This document shows, piece by piece, positions 9,952 to 22,447 of a stretch of DNA of 64,000 nt. The notes beneath the pieces are model-generated. The model did not search any database, was not told the origin of the DNA, and was given only the letters and a program-made list of their open reading frames with translations. Both the position numbers and the translations under genes were made by a program. The DNA is taken from contig JASDDO010000001.1 in the NCBI GenBank assembly GCA_030015575.1, positions 515,277,772 through 515,341,771 on the forward strand. Reading direction: 5' to 3'. Origin of the DNA: Agapanthus africanus (lineage: Eukaryota > Streptophyta > Magnoliopsida > Asparagales > Amaryllidaceae). Within the stretch, counting starts at the first letter, position 1; every line of letters begins with the position of its first letter.

Positions 9952-11567
9952 TACACAGAGGATATTCGTTAATGCCCTCTACATCTACTTGAGCGACTTG
10001 GTTGTTTCATACTTTAAATTTCGAGGACGGTACGGACCCAACACATGATTCAAACTTGCCTTACGAGATCGCAGAGATTTAGATATTGACACGGAATTAC
10101 CATTTTTCCTGCTTTCAATAAAGACATCGTTGTTTTGATTAGTAGTTGTTTCTTTCATTCAAATCTTATATCTGTTGAACTCCTTGGTTTAAATGCGATA
10201 AAATTGTAAATTGTGATTAACTACTTTTATTTTATTTATTTACACTAAATACTCCTCTATTTTCAATTTTTTTAATAGTTCTAATTTACGCTACATATTT
10301 TATTTTCTAATAAATTTTCCTACTGATATCTGCATACTATCGTTCTTTCATTATGTAGTTCTATTTTTCATGTCTTTTATTTCGATTTTATCTGCTTTAA
10401 TTTCAGGATGTCACCTCGAGTTATTTGCTACTTTATATTTTCTATTACGTTTTATTGCTTAATATAATACTATCATTCATATTCATTTAGTTGTTGATGT
10501 TCTTCTGTTTAACTCTCAAAATTTATATTATTAGCAGTTTTGGTTTTTCCTTAAAATGAGTTTCATTTTGATTTTCTATATAGTATTCCCTTTTCTTTTA
10601 TTCTCATTTATGCTAACTTTCTCCTGAGCTTGTTTATATCTCTCACTATATGTTTTCTTATTACTTGTTGTTGAACTTACTTGTTCCTATAAAGTCTTTG
10701 TACTTTTTTCGCAATATTTGATTTTCATATCACTTCATCAATTTTCTTCTCCAACTTATTTCTGACCACTACGTTTTAGAATTTTTTTACTATGTTTCAG
10801 TATATATATTATGATTATCGTATTACTATATTTACGACCGCTTATTTACTTACTATTCTAAATTACGGGTTAAAATATATATTTTTTTGGTCTTTAATAC
10901 TCTGTATGCTTAGGATCTTCTATTACTTATTATTTTTCTAAATATTTTGCGAGTTGCTTTCAATACTTCCTTTATACGAATATATATTAAGTTACTTATT
11001 GTTTTATCTTATTTTTCCATATTGCCAATGTTCTCGTTAGATTTGAGGTTCTATCCTTTTCTGTTTTAATCTAGTGATATGGCTATATATTGAGTGCATT
11101 TTGTTTTGTAAATTTCTACCAATTTAGATTATTTTCTTTGTCGTCACTTTTAGTTTACGTTTCACTTTTATTGCTTCCACAACAAACTCATTTATTTTAT
11201 TTTTGCGTTCTCTTTTATCCCGTTCTTTATATATATTTATATACACTCTTCTTTAATGAGTACTCTCAAGTTATTTTTATAGTTACCTTGCTTCCGTAGG
11301 GCTTATTAAACATTCTTTCATTACTGATTATTATTGTCTTCTTTTTTTTAAATTGTAATTGTATATATATAGTTTATTACTTTTAATTGTTATGTCCTCG
11401 TTCTTACATATAAATATTCCTTTTAACTACACTATTTTTTTATGTATAAATATTTGATTTTCATCTGTAAATCATTATATAGTAATATTTGATTTATTTT
11501 TGTTGCTTTTCACATGGCATTTTATAGCTTATCGTTTATTTTAAATTTCGGGGACAAAATTTTATAT
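9952..11567 (+). other. T-rich non-coding filler replacing pol in E1
   Basis: About 1.6 kb that is strongly T-rich on the plus strand, with no coding frame resembling pol. It is bracketed by two copies of the PPT-proximal motif AAATTTCG(A/G)GGAC (10016-10030 and 11543-11564). Full gypsy elements normally have that motif once, just before the PPT. I recognise nothing else in it. Confidence 0.7.
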
Positions 11568-11580
11568 AAGTGGGGTATGA
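11568..11580 (+). promoter_or_regulatory. Polypurine tract of E1
   Basis: AAGTGGGGTATGA sits directly before the LTR start TGTAATACCC. It is preceded by the AAATTTCGGGGACAAAATTT block typical of plant gypsy 3' ends. Confidence 0.85.
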
Positions 11581-11907
11581 TGTAATACCCAGTTGCTTTT
11601 AAATAATTTCCGTATTTTTAAAACAAAAATTACTAATTTTTATTAATTTGAATATTTTTATTTCCTAAACCCAAAACCCTACCCCATTTTCTATTTATTA
11701 TTCCCATTTAAATACTATCATACTTCCTATATTTTTCTAATTCTCAAAACCCGCTCAAACCCTAACCCCTTTTATTTTTTCCTAACTTTAAATCTAACCC
11801 TACTCACCCAAGCCCGGCCCATGAACCCCAAACCCTAACTAATTCCCCAGCCCCCAACCCGACCCGACCCGAACTACCTGACCCAACCCGAACTCCCCCA
11901 CTCCCTT

Positions 11908-11940
11908 CTTCTTCTTCTTCTTCTTCTTCTTCTTCTTCTC
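11908..11940. repeat. (TTC)n microsatellite in E1 LTR
   Basis: About eleven TTC units in the C/T-rich zone of the LTR. Confidence 0.85.
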
Positions 11941-12260
11941 CTTCTCCTTTTCTTTCCCGCTTCTTTCTCCCGTCTCCTCCTCCCTCGCAACTGCCCCTAA
12001 GACCTGCGCTCTTCCATCTCCCTCACAACGACCCCCTCCTCTTTCGCCAATGCCCCCGCGACCTCCGCGGCCACCCCCCTCTTCTCTCCGCGCGACCCGC
12101 TTCTGCAATGGCCTCGACGACGGATCCCGCTCCTCTCAACGTCGCCCACCTCTCGCGAGATCCCCTCGCTTCAACGATGCCCCACGATCCCTTTGCATGC
12201 CTCGCCTCCCTCTCTTCTCACAACCGGCCCCCTCTCTCTTCATCTCTCTTTCTCATTCCT

Positions 12261-15200
12261 TGTCATGCCCCGCTTCCCAAAATACGGAATAATAGGGGTG
12301 ACAAGGCCAGCCATGCTCCTACGGTTAAGGAAATATCCTGCCGCAGTCACACTCTGGCTTCTAGCTTTACGTGGTAATCAGTAATCAATGCACAGGTAAT
12401 GAGAAATGCGGTCACTAAATCAAAACAGATATAAAACTAACCAGATGGAGTCAAAGAAAAGATAGCGCTGACGTCGCTGATCTAGATGTCCGCAATATCC
12501 TCGAGGTACGTCAGGTGCTGATCCGAGCTAAGTCCACTTCTCACTCTGAGCATGCATACTCAGGTCATCAGAGCGACACAATAGCAATATATATAAATGC
12601 AAAAGTGAACACATGCAATGATGGTGAACATGAAGCAGTAAATATAGAATGATAACGCGCGTGAAATAATCGGTACAGGTAAATGGTAAAGTAGGTATAT
12701 CAAATCAGTAAGCAGTGCATGTCAATGTCACTAACCCTATCAGACTCTAAGTTTCACTGTCCAGGTCGCTAAACCTATCGTCAGTCCAAGTGTGAGAGTC
12801 AACCACGCAGGAGTATCCCCAACCCAAGAGTAGGGCCCCAGGGGCAAGGAAACACAGGCCCGAAACGCTCGCTAATAATCAGTATTATCACCCATATGAT
12901 TCCCAGAATCGCTGTATATGCCGGCAATGGGACTCCCGAGATTCTGTTGAACTCACACTAAAACTACCCCACACCCCGTGGTCTACATCAACACCGACCA
13001 TAAACCCAAATACCAGTCGGTCCATGACAAGTCTACACGAGAACTGGAGACAGGATCTCCATCAAGCATGTCTCAACTGGTACCCAAGATAAATGAACTG
13101 TGTTTGACGCCTTACCTATGACACTAATATAAGTACTTCCATAACCATCTCATACCAGTTATAGTTACACTTACATATGCCCCATAGGCGTCGACAATGC
13201 AATAAATTAACTGAGTTCGCTGATTGTGTACAAGTACGTGTCACTTCACTTATTCATTCATGCGTTAACACTAACGTACTTGCCACAATCAAACACTAAT
13301 ATCTAACACTGGGTAATGTACACGATCACTAGGTTATCAATGCTTCATGACCAGTATTCAATGAGAATATAACTGCTACATGATATGATGAGAATGCAAT
13401 TAATTATAATGCGGATATAACATAGCAGCCAGTGTCATACCATATGAAAAATTTACTATAAATCATACGTGTAGAGTTAAGCAAAACAATATAAAAGGGG
13501 TAAGCAGTATGTTTAATTATCTATCCATCAAAATTGGTTTCGTGTCAATCGGGTTTCAGGTTCGCTAGTTATGGCCATTTCATTTTAAATGTTCACTGCT
13601 GGAAATCTAATTTCTAAACTGGAAGTCCGTTTCGTAACACGTTTTAATTCCAGTTGGGATCATAATTAGGCAATGCTACAGTTAAACAAATTGTAGATTT
13701 TTCTATTAAGTTTCCAACTCATTAAACAAATTATCGATAGGATTCCTGTATTAGAAGTTAGGTTATGTATAAGGTGCTGGAGTAAGAGAGGTCACTGCAG
13801 AAACTGCAGTACACCACGGTATTCTAAAATATCAAACGACGGTGAAACGACACGGGACTAGATTCAGGGGTTAGATAACTAAATTATCTACGCAACCATA
13901 TAGGGCCCCGTGCATTTTCAATTTAAGGAAAGGGTGTACAGGTGTTCTATTCAGGTAACCAGGTGAAATGCTGCCCCGGACTGTAGTCCTGTGGCTCGTT
14001 CGCAATCAAGTATTGTTGCAGTAAACTAACATTGTCGAGAAATAAGCAATGGATTATTTTAGTACAGCGAGTCGGCTTCGATATGAGCCATAGAACGTTA
14101 CATTCTGAATTGTATTTAATTTACAATGATTTTAATAAGGTAATATGCACGGTAAAATGGTATTGATAAGGAATGGTAACTCTCCATATAATTGAACGAC
14201 GTGATTTGCTACAAAACTATTTGATATTTAAACATCGATATCGCTATACACATGAACATTTACACCGTAGTATGTAACATTGTTATTTTAATTAACTAAT
14301 ACGATTATTAGCATGAATAAGCATGGGAAAATAGTTCCACTTGCCTAGCGATGAAGTCGATGGTATGGCGGCGGCGACGATGGCAGACGGCACGACACGG
14401 GCACGATCACGGCACGACACGCGCACGAGTCTTGGCACAGCATGGCATGGGAACTTGGCACGCAGAGGGCTCGGTTGTGCAGTGGCCTGGGTTGGCGCTC
14501 GGGCAGGGGATGGTTTGCTGGGCAAGGTGGCGGTGGTGTTGGTGGTGGCCACGGCGATGGTCGGAGCTGGGGAGAAGTTCGATGATGGTCGGAGCCGCTG
14601 GGGAGAAGTTCGTGATGAGGGTACTCGGAGTTGCGACGGATCGGCAGTAGGGGATTGGAGTTGTTGGGAGGTTGTGGAGGCGAGGGGTCAGCAGCGTGGG
14701 TGCTCGGGAAGAAGGTGGTCGACGGTGAGGTGAGGAGCTCGAGGACGGCGAGGCAATGGGTATGAGGTTGCGGGGAGAAGAGATGACGGTGAGGAGGTGG
14801 TCGAGGATGAGAGTATGGAGGTGGCATCGAGGGTGAGGCGAGGGTACTGGTGCGACGGTGAGGGATCGCCGGAGAAGAGGCGATGGGGGCTCGGGTGTGC
14901 AGGGAAGAGGTAAGTGCGAATGATGATGGTGGTGGTTGTAGTGTTGGGAGGGCGAAGAGATGCAGATGAGGGTGGAGCCGATGACGGCGAGGTGGCGAGG
15001 ATCGTAGGTGATGGGTCCGGCTCGTCGTGATGGGTGTGAGGAGGCCCTAAAGGTGCTGACGTTGGTCTCGTCGGGGCTTGGTGGTGGCTTGTCGACGGTG
15101 CTCAGGTTTTGGAGAGAAGAGACGAGAGAGGAGGAGAATGCAAGTGAGGAAATGAGAATGAGGGAGGGGTCGGTGGGTTGAGAGGTGGTCGTGGGAAGCG

Positions 15201-15755
15201 GGCATGGCCGTTGGGGTGTGGGCGCGTGTCATGGGGGAGTGAACGAGAGAAGCCGGGGGAGGGGGCGTTGAGGAAGTGGGCATGAGTCGTGGTGGGAAAG
15301 GCAGGGGGAAATGGCGGGAAAGAAAAGCGAGGAGAAGGAGAAGAAGGGAGTTTGGGTTGGGTCAGGTGTGCTCGGGTCGGGTCGGGTGAAGGTGAGGGAA
15401 AAGGATTGGTGGGCTGGGCTGGGCCGGCTTAGAAAAGAAAGTAGAATAAAAATAAAAAGGGTTTAAGGTTGTTTAGGGTTTTGATTAGGTTTTAAAGGAG
15501 AAGAGTTTAGAAAAAATTAGAATAAATAGATTGACGGCTAGGGTTTAGACTTAGATAATTAGGAAAAATAAAATAGAATAGATATAAGGAAAATAATATG
15601 ATAAAGAAAATAGCTTTAATTGGATTCTCGTTAGAACTAATTAGAAAATTAGAGTCGCAGGAAAAGTATAGGAAAAATCGTTTGGGGAAAATATTTTAAA
15701 AGAATTTATTACTAATAATACACAAGATAGAGTACAAAATAAACCGGGTATTACA
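12261..15755 (-). mobile_element. E2: solo LTR of family E inserted antisense in the E1 LTR
   Basis: Complete 3495-bp LTR. On the minus strand it begins TGTAATACCC at 15755 and ends GGGGCATGACA at 12261. A perfect 5-bp target duplication TTCCT lies on both sides (12256-12260 and 15756-15760). The surrounding LTR resumes on the right where it stopped on the left. The LTR aligns inverted with 8478-9204 at its 3' end and with the E1 LTR elsewhere. It has no internal region, so it is a solo LTR. Purine-rich frames such as 14341-14733 are composition artefacts. Confidence 0.88.
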
Positions 15756-16981
15756 TTCCTTCCCTCCCGCTCACTCTCTCTTCTCTCCCTCGCACCGCCA
15801 TTGCCTTCGCCGCCTCCGACTCGAGATCCTCGCCACCATCTGCACTGTCGCCTTAGCCCTCCTTCACCTAGACCCAACCAACGAGCTCGAACCGCCACTA
15901 CACCCCACCGCTCCACCTCTTCGCCTCCACCAACCCACACCCGAGCACCCATAGCCGCCCACTGCACCCTCGCCGACGAGCTCCGTGAACTCCACCAACG
16001 AGCAGCCCCACAACTCTTTCTCACTGTCACCGCCGCTGCCTTTCGCCACCACGGGCCAACCACCACCACTTCGAGCTCACCTCCCTCAGCTCCTCACCTC
16101 CGTGCCACCATCTTCACCTCCGCTTCCTCACCACCTCGTCCTCTCCTCCCCGAGCCTCTACGACCACTAGATCTACGATTCCGACCCCAATAGCCACCGA
16201 CCTCCTTTCCCGGCCATCGACACCGGCGCTTCCCCTACCTCCTTCTCACACCTCCCTCTCCCGAGACTTCCTGCACCCATCGTTTTCCGCCACCCGAACT
16301 CACCACCTCATCGGAGTAGCCCCTGAAGCCATCCCCTGTGCCGTCATTACGCCCCTGCCATCGCCGTACCTGAGTGGTGCTATGCATCATGCCCCCACCA
16401 GTGCTGCCCTTGCACTTGCATCCTTACACAACCGAGCTTCCTAACTCCTTCATCATTTTCTCCTCGAGCCAAGCTTCCCATGTTGTTGCCGCCGCCGCCG
16501 CATTTGTGCAAGTTGCCGCCGCTGTTGATGTTGTGTCCATCGTCGCAGCAGTCGTTGTTGTCGCCATAACCATCGCCATCGTCAACTCCGTTGCAACACC
16601 AGAGCTCCACTTCAAGCTCGAGCCCAAGCCGAATCCCTATAGGCATTTTATCGAGCACCTGTTGCAGTCGCCGTTGCAGCTGTTCCCGTCACCTTTGTCG
16701 TCGTCCAAGCCATGGCCTCGGTCTCTGTAGCCTTCATGGTCGTCAACGTAGTCTCCATCGCAACACCGCACATGTCCGTCGCAGTCCGTATCACGCTCGA
16801 GCCTCACGTCGTGTCATGCCCGATTCCTCAACGTTCATAGCCGTCTCGTGTGTCGAGACGAATAGTCTGCATATTCGTCGCTTCCATATTAGCAACCGAG
16901 GCAAGTGAAAACTCGATCACTTGCTTTACATGCTATTATTATTTTAAATAGATCGATAGGTTTTAATCGTAATAATATTAT

Positions 16982-17024
16982 TGTGTGTGTGTGTGTGTAT
17001 GTGTGTGTGTGTACACACACACAT
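16982..17024. repeat. (GT)n/(AC)n palindromic microsatellite
   Basis: A GT run followed directly by an AC run can fold on itself as a near-perfect hairpin. Confidence 0.88.
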
Positions 17025-17275
17025 TGTCATAATCGCCGTATTGTAAACCTATAACCCATCGATAACGCCTACAGTGGTTAGAACGTGAACATAAAATAAC
17101 TATTGTTTTAATTGATTAGATTAAGCGGACTCCTCGTTTAATACTCGTACATTAGTTAAGTGTTCGACACAAATTCCTAGACCAAAGCATATCTTATTAT
17201 GTCAGAACTAGCGATAGTTAGATTCCTTTACTATTTAGGAATATCGCGTAGAAATTTGTATGCAAAATATCACGT

Positions 17276-17610
17276 TTATAATCATGTAAAGTCGCCCTCT
17301 AAAGGCGACGCTAAAACTAGAATGCACCGTACATGTCACGTTGAAAAATATATATTAAATTCAATACAGATTGGAATGTAATGTTCTACGGCTCGTATCG
17401 AAAATAAAGGCGACGCTAAAACTGGAATACACCATACATGTCACATTGAAAAATATATATTAAATTCGCCCCTAAAGGCGACATTATAATCATGTAAAGT
17501 CTCCCCCTAAAGGCGACGCTAAAACTGGAATGCATCGTACATGCCACGTTGAAAAATATATATTAAATTCAATACACATTGGAATGTAATATTCTATGGC
17601 TCGTATCGAA
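17276..17610 (+). repeat. Triplicated ~100-bp unit in E1 3' LTR
   Basis: Three copies of a unit carrying AAAGGCGACGCTAAAACT, starting near 17299, 17407 and 17509. The middle one is partial. The first has GTCGCC...GGCGAC arms that form a short hairpin. The antisense solo LTR has only one such unit. Confidence 0.8.
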
Positions 17611-19364
17611 GCCAACTCGATGAAATAAAACCATCTATAGTTTACCCTTCAATATTGATAGGCCTCTGTAACAAAAATTGACTGGGAATACGGCTCTGGA
17701 CTGCAGTCCGAGGCAGCATTTATCAAGGATACCTGAATTTAAATACCTGCACATCACTACATAAAACTGCAAATGCACGTAGTCCTATATAGTTGCGTAG
17801 ATAATTTAGTTAGATAACATATAGATCTTTTCTCATTCGGTTTCACCATCGTTTGATATTTTGTTTGTATTTTATAATGTCGACGTGTTTTGCAGTTTCT
17901 GCAGTGACATTTCTTACACCTTCATACTAAAAAGGACACAACTACTAGTACGGAAAGGATATTGTTAATCCATTTGATGTTTTGGAAACACAACAGATAA
18001 ATATACATATTATCTAACTGTAGCATCGCCTAATTTTGCTCTCAACAGGGAGTAAAACGTGCTACGAAACGGACTTTCAGTTCAGAAATTGGATTTCCAG
18101 CAGTAAACACTTAAAACGGAATGACCATAACTCACCAACCTAATACCCGTTTGACTCGAAACTAATTTTTCTGTATAGATAATTTAATACACTGTTTATT
18201 CCTTTTATATTGTTTCGCCAAATTATACACGTGTGACTTTATATGATTTTTCTAATCCAACCGACACCGGTTGCTCATATATTTTTAGCAGTGCATTTAC
18301 TGTATTCCCATCACCCATCATGTTGCATGACCGATATACCCTTGTAAATAGTGTTCATTTTCATCAATAACCTAGTGACCGTATTGCATTACTAAGTGAT
18401 AAATGTTAGTGACTGGATTGTGGTAAGTACGTTGGTATAAAAGCGTGACTGAATAAGTGAAGTGACACGTAATTGTACACAATCAGCGGAACCAATTAGT
18501 TGTTGCATTGTCGACGCCTATGAGACATATATAAGTGTAACTATAACCGGTATGGGACAGGTATCGAAGCACTTATATTAGTGTCATAGGTAAGACATTG
18601 AGCACTGTCCATCTATCTTGGATACCGGTCGAGACATGCTTGGTGGAGACCCTGTCTCCAGTTCTCACGTAGACTTGTCATGGAGCGACTAGTATTTAGA
18701 TTCATGGTCAGTGTTTTTGATGTAGACCACGGGGTGTGGGGTAGTTTGAGTGTGAGTTCGATCAACGGAATCTCAAGAATCCCACTGCTGGCATATGTAG
18801 TGATTTCGGAAGTCATATGGATGGTGTTTCTGATTATTTGCGAGCGTGATTCGGGCCCGTGTTCCTTTGCCCCTGGGGCCTACCCTTGGGTTGGGGATAC
18901 TCTTGTGGTGGTTGACGCTCACATTTGGACCGACGATAGGTTTAGTGACCTGGACATTGAGACTTAGAGACTGACAGCTTTAGTAACATGGATATTGCAT
19001 TGATTACTGATCTGATACATTGGATTTATCGTTACATGTACCGGTTGTTTCATGCTCGCGTCATTACTCTATGTTACTGCTTCATGTTTATCATCATTGC
19101 ACATTATACATGTATATATTGCTATTGTGTCGCTCTGACGACCTGAGTATACATGCTCAGAGTGAAAAGTAGACTTAGCTCGGATTAGGATCTGTCTTAC
19201 CTCGAGAATACTGCGGACATTTAGATCAGCGACGCCAGCGCTATCTTTCCCTTGACTCTATCTGGTTTGTTTTATATCTGTTTTGATAGAACTAGTGACT
19301 GCATTTCGTATTACATGTGCTATGATTACTGATTACCACGTAACGCTAGAAACCGAAGTGTGAC

Positions 19365-19400
19365 TATCACTTATTCAGTCACGCTTTTATACCGGATCAG
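19365..19400 (+). other. Junction filler between E1 LTR and copia element
   Basis: Bases 19368-19393 are an inverted copy (26 of 26) of 18434-18459, about 0.9 kb upstream in the same LTR. They are followed by a short direct repeat of ACCGGATCAGG. This looks like templated filler made during break repair. Confidence 0.75.
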
Positions 19401-22400
19401 GATACCGGATCAGGATCTCATATCTGTAATTCTTTGCAGGCACTGAGAAAGCGTAGGGTTTTGAAGGCAGGTGATATGACCTTCAGAGTTGCAAACGGAG
19501 CTGGCATGGATGCTGAGTCCGTGGGGGACTATCACTTGAGATTGTCAGATGGACATGTTTTGGTTTTGCGTGATTGTTATTTTGTACCCAGTGCGACTTG
19601 TAATATCATATCTGTATCTTTAATGTCTAAAGAAGGTTATGATTTTGCATTTGTAAGCGATGTTGTAAACATTCACCTTAATCATGTTCTGATTGGGTCA
19701 GGTACATTAAGCAACGGTATATACGTATTAAACCAACCATAGATTTTCAATGTCCAGAATACACACAAAAGAAAGTCTCCAGAAATAAATCATGCTTTCT
19801 TATGGCATTGTAGACTGGGTCACATCAATGAGAGAAGGTTGACAAAGTTACATAAAGAAGGATATTTGGATCTGTTCGAATATCAATCATATGCAACTTG
19901 TCAATCATGTCTCAAAGAAAAGATGACAAAGACTCCATTTACTGGACATGGAGTAAGGGCGAGCGAGCTCTTGGGACTCGTATACAGCGATGTATGCGGT
20001 CCAATGTCTACACATGCGCGAAGTGGTTATTCTTACTTCATTACTTTTACGGATGATTTTTCAAGGTTCGGGCATGTCTTCTTAATGAAGCATAAATCTG
20101 AAGCCTTTGAAAAATTCCAGGAATACAAGAATAAAGTAGAAAAATAAACAGGCAAAAGTATCAAGACACTGAGATCTGATCGAGATGGTGAATACTTGAG
20201 TGCCGAGTTCCTGGATTACCTAAAAGAGAATGGAATTCTCTCTCAGCTTACTCCTCCATACACTCCACAACATAACGGTTTATCGGAGAGACGGAACCGA
20301 ACCCTATTGGATATGATACGTTCCATGATGAGTAACGCTGAGTTGCCGCGGTCATTCTGGGGATATGCACTAGAATCATCTGCATATCTTTTGAACCGAG
20401 TTCCAACTAAGACTGTGCCTACCACACCATATCAGATATGGAGTAGGAAGAAACCCTATTTTCAATATCTGAAGATTTGGGGATGTCCAGCTTTTGTCAA
20501 AAAGCAGCATGCGGACAAACTCGAGGCACGCTCAGTACAGTGCAAGTTTGTGGGATACCCAAAGAACTCCAGAGGGTATCTTTTCTATTACGTAGAAGAA
20601 CAAAAAGTTTTTGTCTCTCGTAATGCCCACTTTCTGGAACATCAGTTCTTAGAAAAAGAAATAAGTGGGAGCGCAATAGAACTGGAAGAAATTCCAGAAC
20701 CATAAACTATTACTGAAAGCTTAGTAGAACCAGAGGGTTCGAAAGAACAGGACATTCCTGCACCGCTCCGCAGGAGTAGTAGGCAGTCTCATCCGCTAGA
20801 GATACTACGGTTTTCTCATAGACGGGTATAGAGAGGATTGCATCATTGATAATGATGGGCCGACTAGCTTCCAGCAGGCCATTCAGAGCGTCGACTCGGT
20901 AAAATGGCTGGATGCAATGCGGACCGAAATGGAGTCCATGCACACCAAAAAAGTATGGACTTTGGACGTTGCTCCAGAAGGGGTAAAACCCGTAGGATGC
21001 AAATGGATCTTCAAGAGAAAGATTGGTGTAGATGGACAGGTTGAGACCTATAAGGCTAGACTTATTGCAAAGGGTTTTCGTCAAAGATCTGGTTTGGACT
21101 ATGACGAAACCTTTTCTCCAGTGGCTATGCTCAAATCCATTCGGATCCTTCTTGCCATTACTGCCTTCCACGATTATGAGATTTGGCAGATGGACGTAAA
21201 GACCGCTTTTCTAAATGGAAATTTAGAGGAGTGTGTCTATATGGACCAGCCAGAGGGTTTCATTCAGAGTGGGAGCAGCGGAAAGGTGTGCAAGTTGCTT
21301 AAGTCCATTTATGGACTGAAGCAGGCATCGCGGAGTTAGAACATCTGTTTTGATGAGACAGTCAAAGAATTTGGCTTTATCAAAAATCCAGATGAACCAT
21401 GCATCTATAGTAAAATTGTAGCACGAACTGTCGTATTCCTCGTTTTATACGTGGATGACATTCTCTTGATAGGAATGACATTCCTATGCCACAATCTGTC
21501 AAAGAGTTCTTGTCACACAGGTTCTCCATGAAAGACCTGGGTGATGCCTCTTACATTCTGGGGATCCGGATCCATCGTGATAGGTCCAAGAGGATATTAG
21601 GACTTTCACAGTCCAGGTACATCGACACCATACTGAAAAGATTCAGTATGGAAGATTCCAAGCGCGGTAATCTACCGGCTTGTCACGGGATCACCCTCTC
21701 CAAAGAGATGTCTCCCAAGACTGATTTAGAAAGGGATCGCATGTCTATTATACCCTACGCTTCTGCGGTAGGCTCTATAATGTATGCGATGTTGTGTACC
21801 AGACCAGATGTAGCTTATGCACTGAGTGTGGTAAGCCGGTATCAGTCAAACCCTGGGGAGAAGCACTGGATAGCGGTAAAGAACATTCTGAAGTACCTGA
21901 GAAGGACTAAGGACATGTTTTTGGTTTACGGCGGAAAAGACCTCCAGATGGAGGCCTTTGCTGACTCCAGCTTCCAGAGTGATAAGGATGACTCCAAGTC
22001 CATGTCGGGTTATGTCTTTACCCTCAATGGAGGGGCGGTGTGTTGGAAGAGTTCCAAACAGGAAACCGTTGCTGACTCGACGATGGAAGCGGAACATATC
22101 GCTGCATCTGATGCCGCAAAAGAAGCCGTCTGGATGAGGAAGTTCTTGACAGAACTTCAGGTGGTTCCGTCCATTGTTGATCCAATACCTCTGTATTGTG
22201 ACAACAACGGGGCTATAGCTTTAGCGAAGGAACCCAGGTCCCATCAGAAGTCCAGACACATCTTGAGGCTGTATCACCTGATCAGGGAGATCGTAGATCG
22301 CCGGAAGATCGAGGTTCGGAGGGTTGCTACAGAAGATAACACTGCAGATCCATTCACAAAGGCCTTACCCCAGACTCAGTTCGAGCGGCTGATCGAGATG

Positions 22401-22433
22401 ATAGGTCTTCGATACGCCAGTACATGGTCTTAG
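19401..22433 (+). pseudogene. Copia polyprotein (PR-INT-RT-RH) pseudogene
   Basis: Protease starts at DTGSGSHICNSLQ (19401). The GAG_pre-integrase zinc domain, with His at WHCRLGH and Cys at CQSCLKEK, is near 19795-19920. The integrase catalytic residues are present: D in YSDVCGP (19989), D in RSDRDGE (20178) and E in GLSERRN (20286), the last pair 36 codons apart. RT runs from about 20917 and has YVDD at 21448-21459. RNase H follows with its acidic residues (AFADSSF, STMEAEH, LYCDNNGA). Breaks: TAG 19741, TAA 20145, TAA 20703, a decayed linker 20706-20916, TAG for Trp at 21337, and a one-base loss near 21470 just after YVDD. The end (TAG 22431) is intact, 14 bp before the LTR. Confidence 0.93.
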
Positions 22434-22436
22434 TGC

Positions 22437-22447
22437 AAGTGGGAGAT
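22437..22447 (+). promoter_or_regulatory. Polypurine tract of the copia element
   Basis: AAGTGGGAGAT directly abuts the LTR start TGTTAGTG. This is the usual PPT of plant copia elements. Confidence 0.9.

Larger units (their letters stand above)
8478..19364 (+). mobile_element. E1: non-autonomous gypsy-like retrotransposon with gag stub
   Basis: Plus-strand element: the last 727 bp of the 5' LTR, a Met-tRNA PBS, 2.4 kb of internal DNA with only gag fragments, a PPT, and a 3' LTR starting at 11581. The 3' LTR is split by an antisense solo LTR and cut short at 19364. The internal region has no protease, RT, RNase H or integrase, so any movement would have depended on enzymes from a relative. 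The left part of the 5' LTR was separated by the insertion of C1. Confidence 0.8.
11581..19364 (+). repeat. 3' LTR of E1, split by an antisense solo LTR
   Basis: The LTR is 11581-12260 plus 15756-19364, about 4.3 kb without the insert. It begins TGTAATACCC, passes through a C-rich zone and then A/T-rich DNA, and ends near the CCGAAGTGTGAC block. The last ~115 bp, including GGGGCGTGACA, are missing where it meets the copia element. It has extra length relative to the 3.5 kb solo copy, partly from a triplicated unit at 17276-17610. The long Pro/Ser/Thr/Arg-rich frames in the C-rich zone reflect base composition. Confidence 0.83.

Noticed and set aside
14341..14827. Long overlapping frames on both strands (130 and 160 codons) as genes
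   Set aside because: They lie in the purine/pyrimidine-skewed zone of the E solo LTR, have low-complexity composition and no domain, and overlap each other on opposite strands.
15801..16193. 130-codon Pro/Ser/Thr/Arg-rich frame as a secreted or proline-rich protein
   Set aside because: It is the C-rich zone of the E1 LTR; the composition explains the frame, and it is not kept in the other E LTRs.
16374..16730. 118-codon frame with a hydrophobic Val/Ala run as a membrane protein
   Set aside because: The run comes from imperfect GTC/GTT-type repeats within the LTR; an opposite-strand frame covers the same bases.
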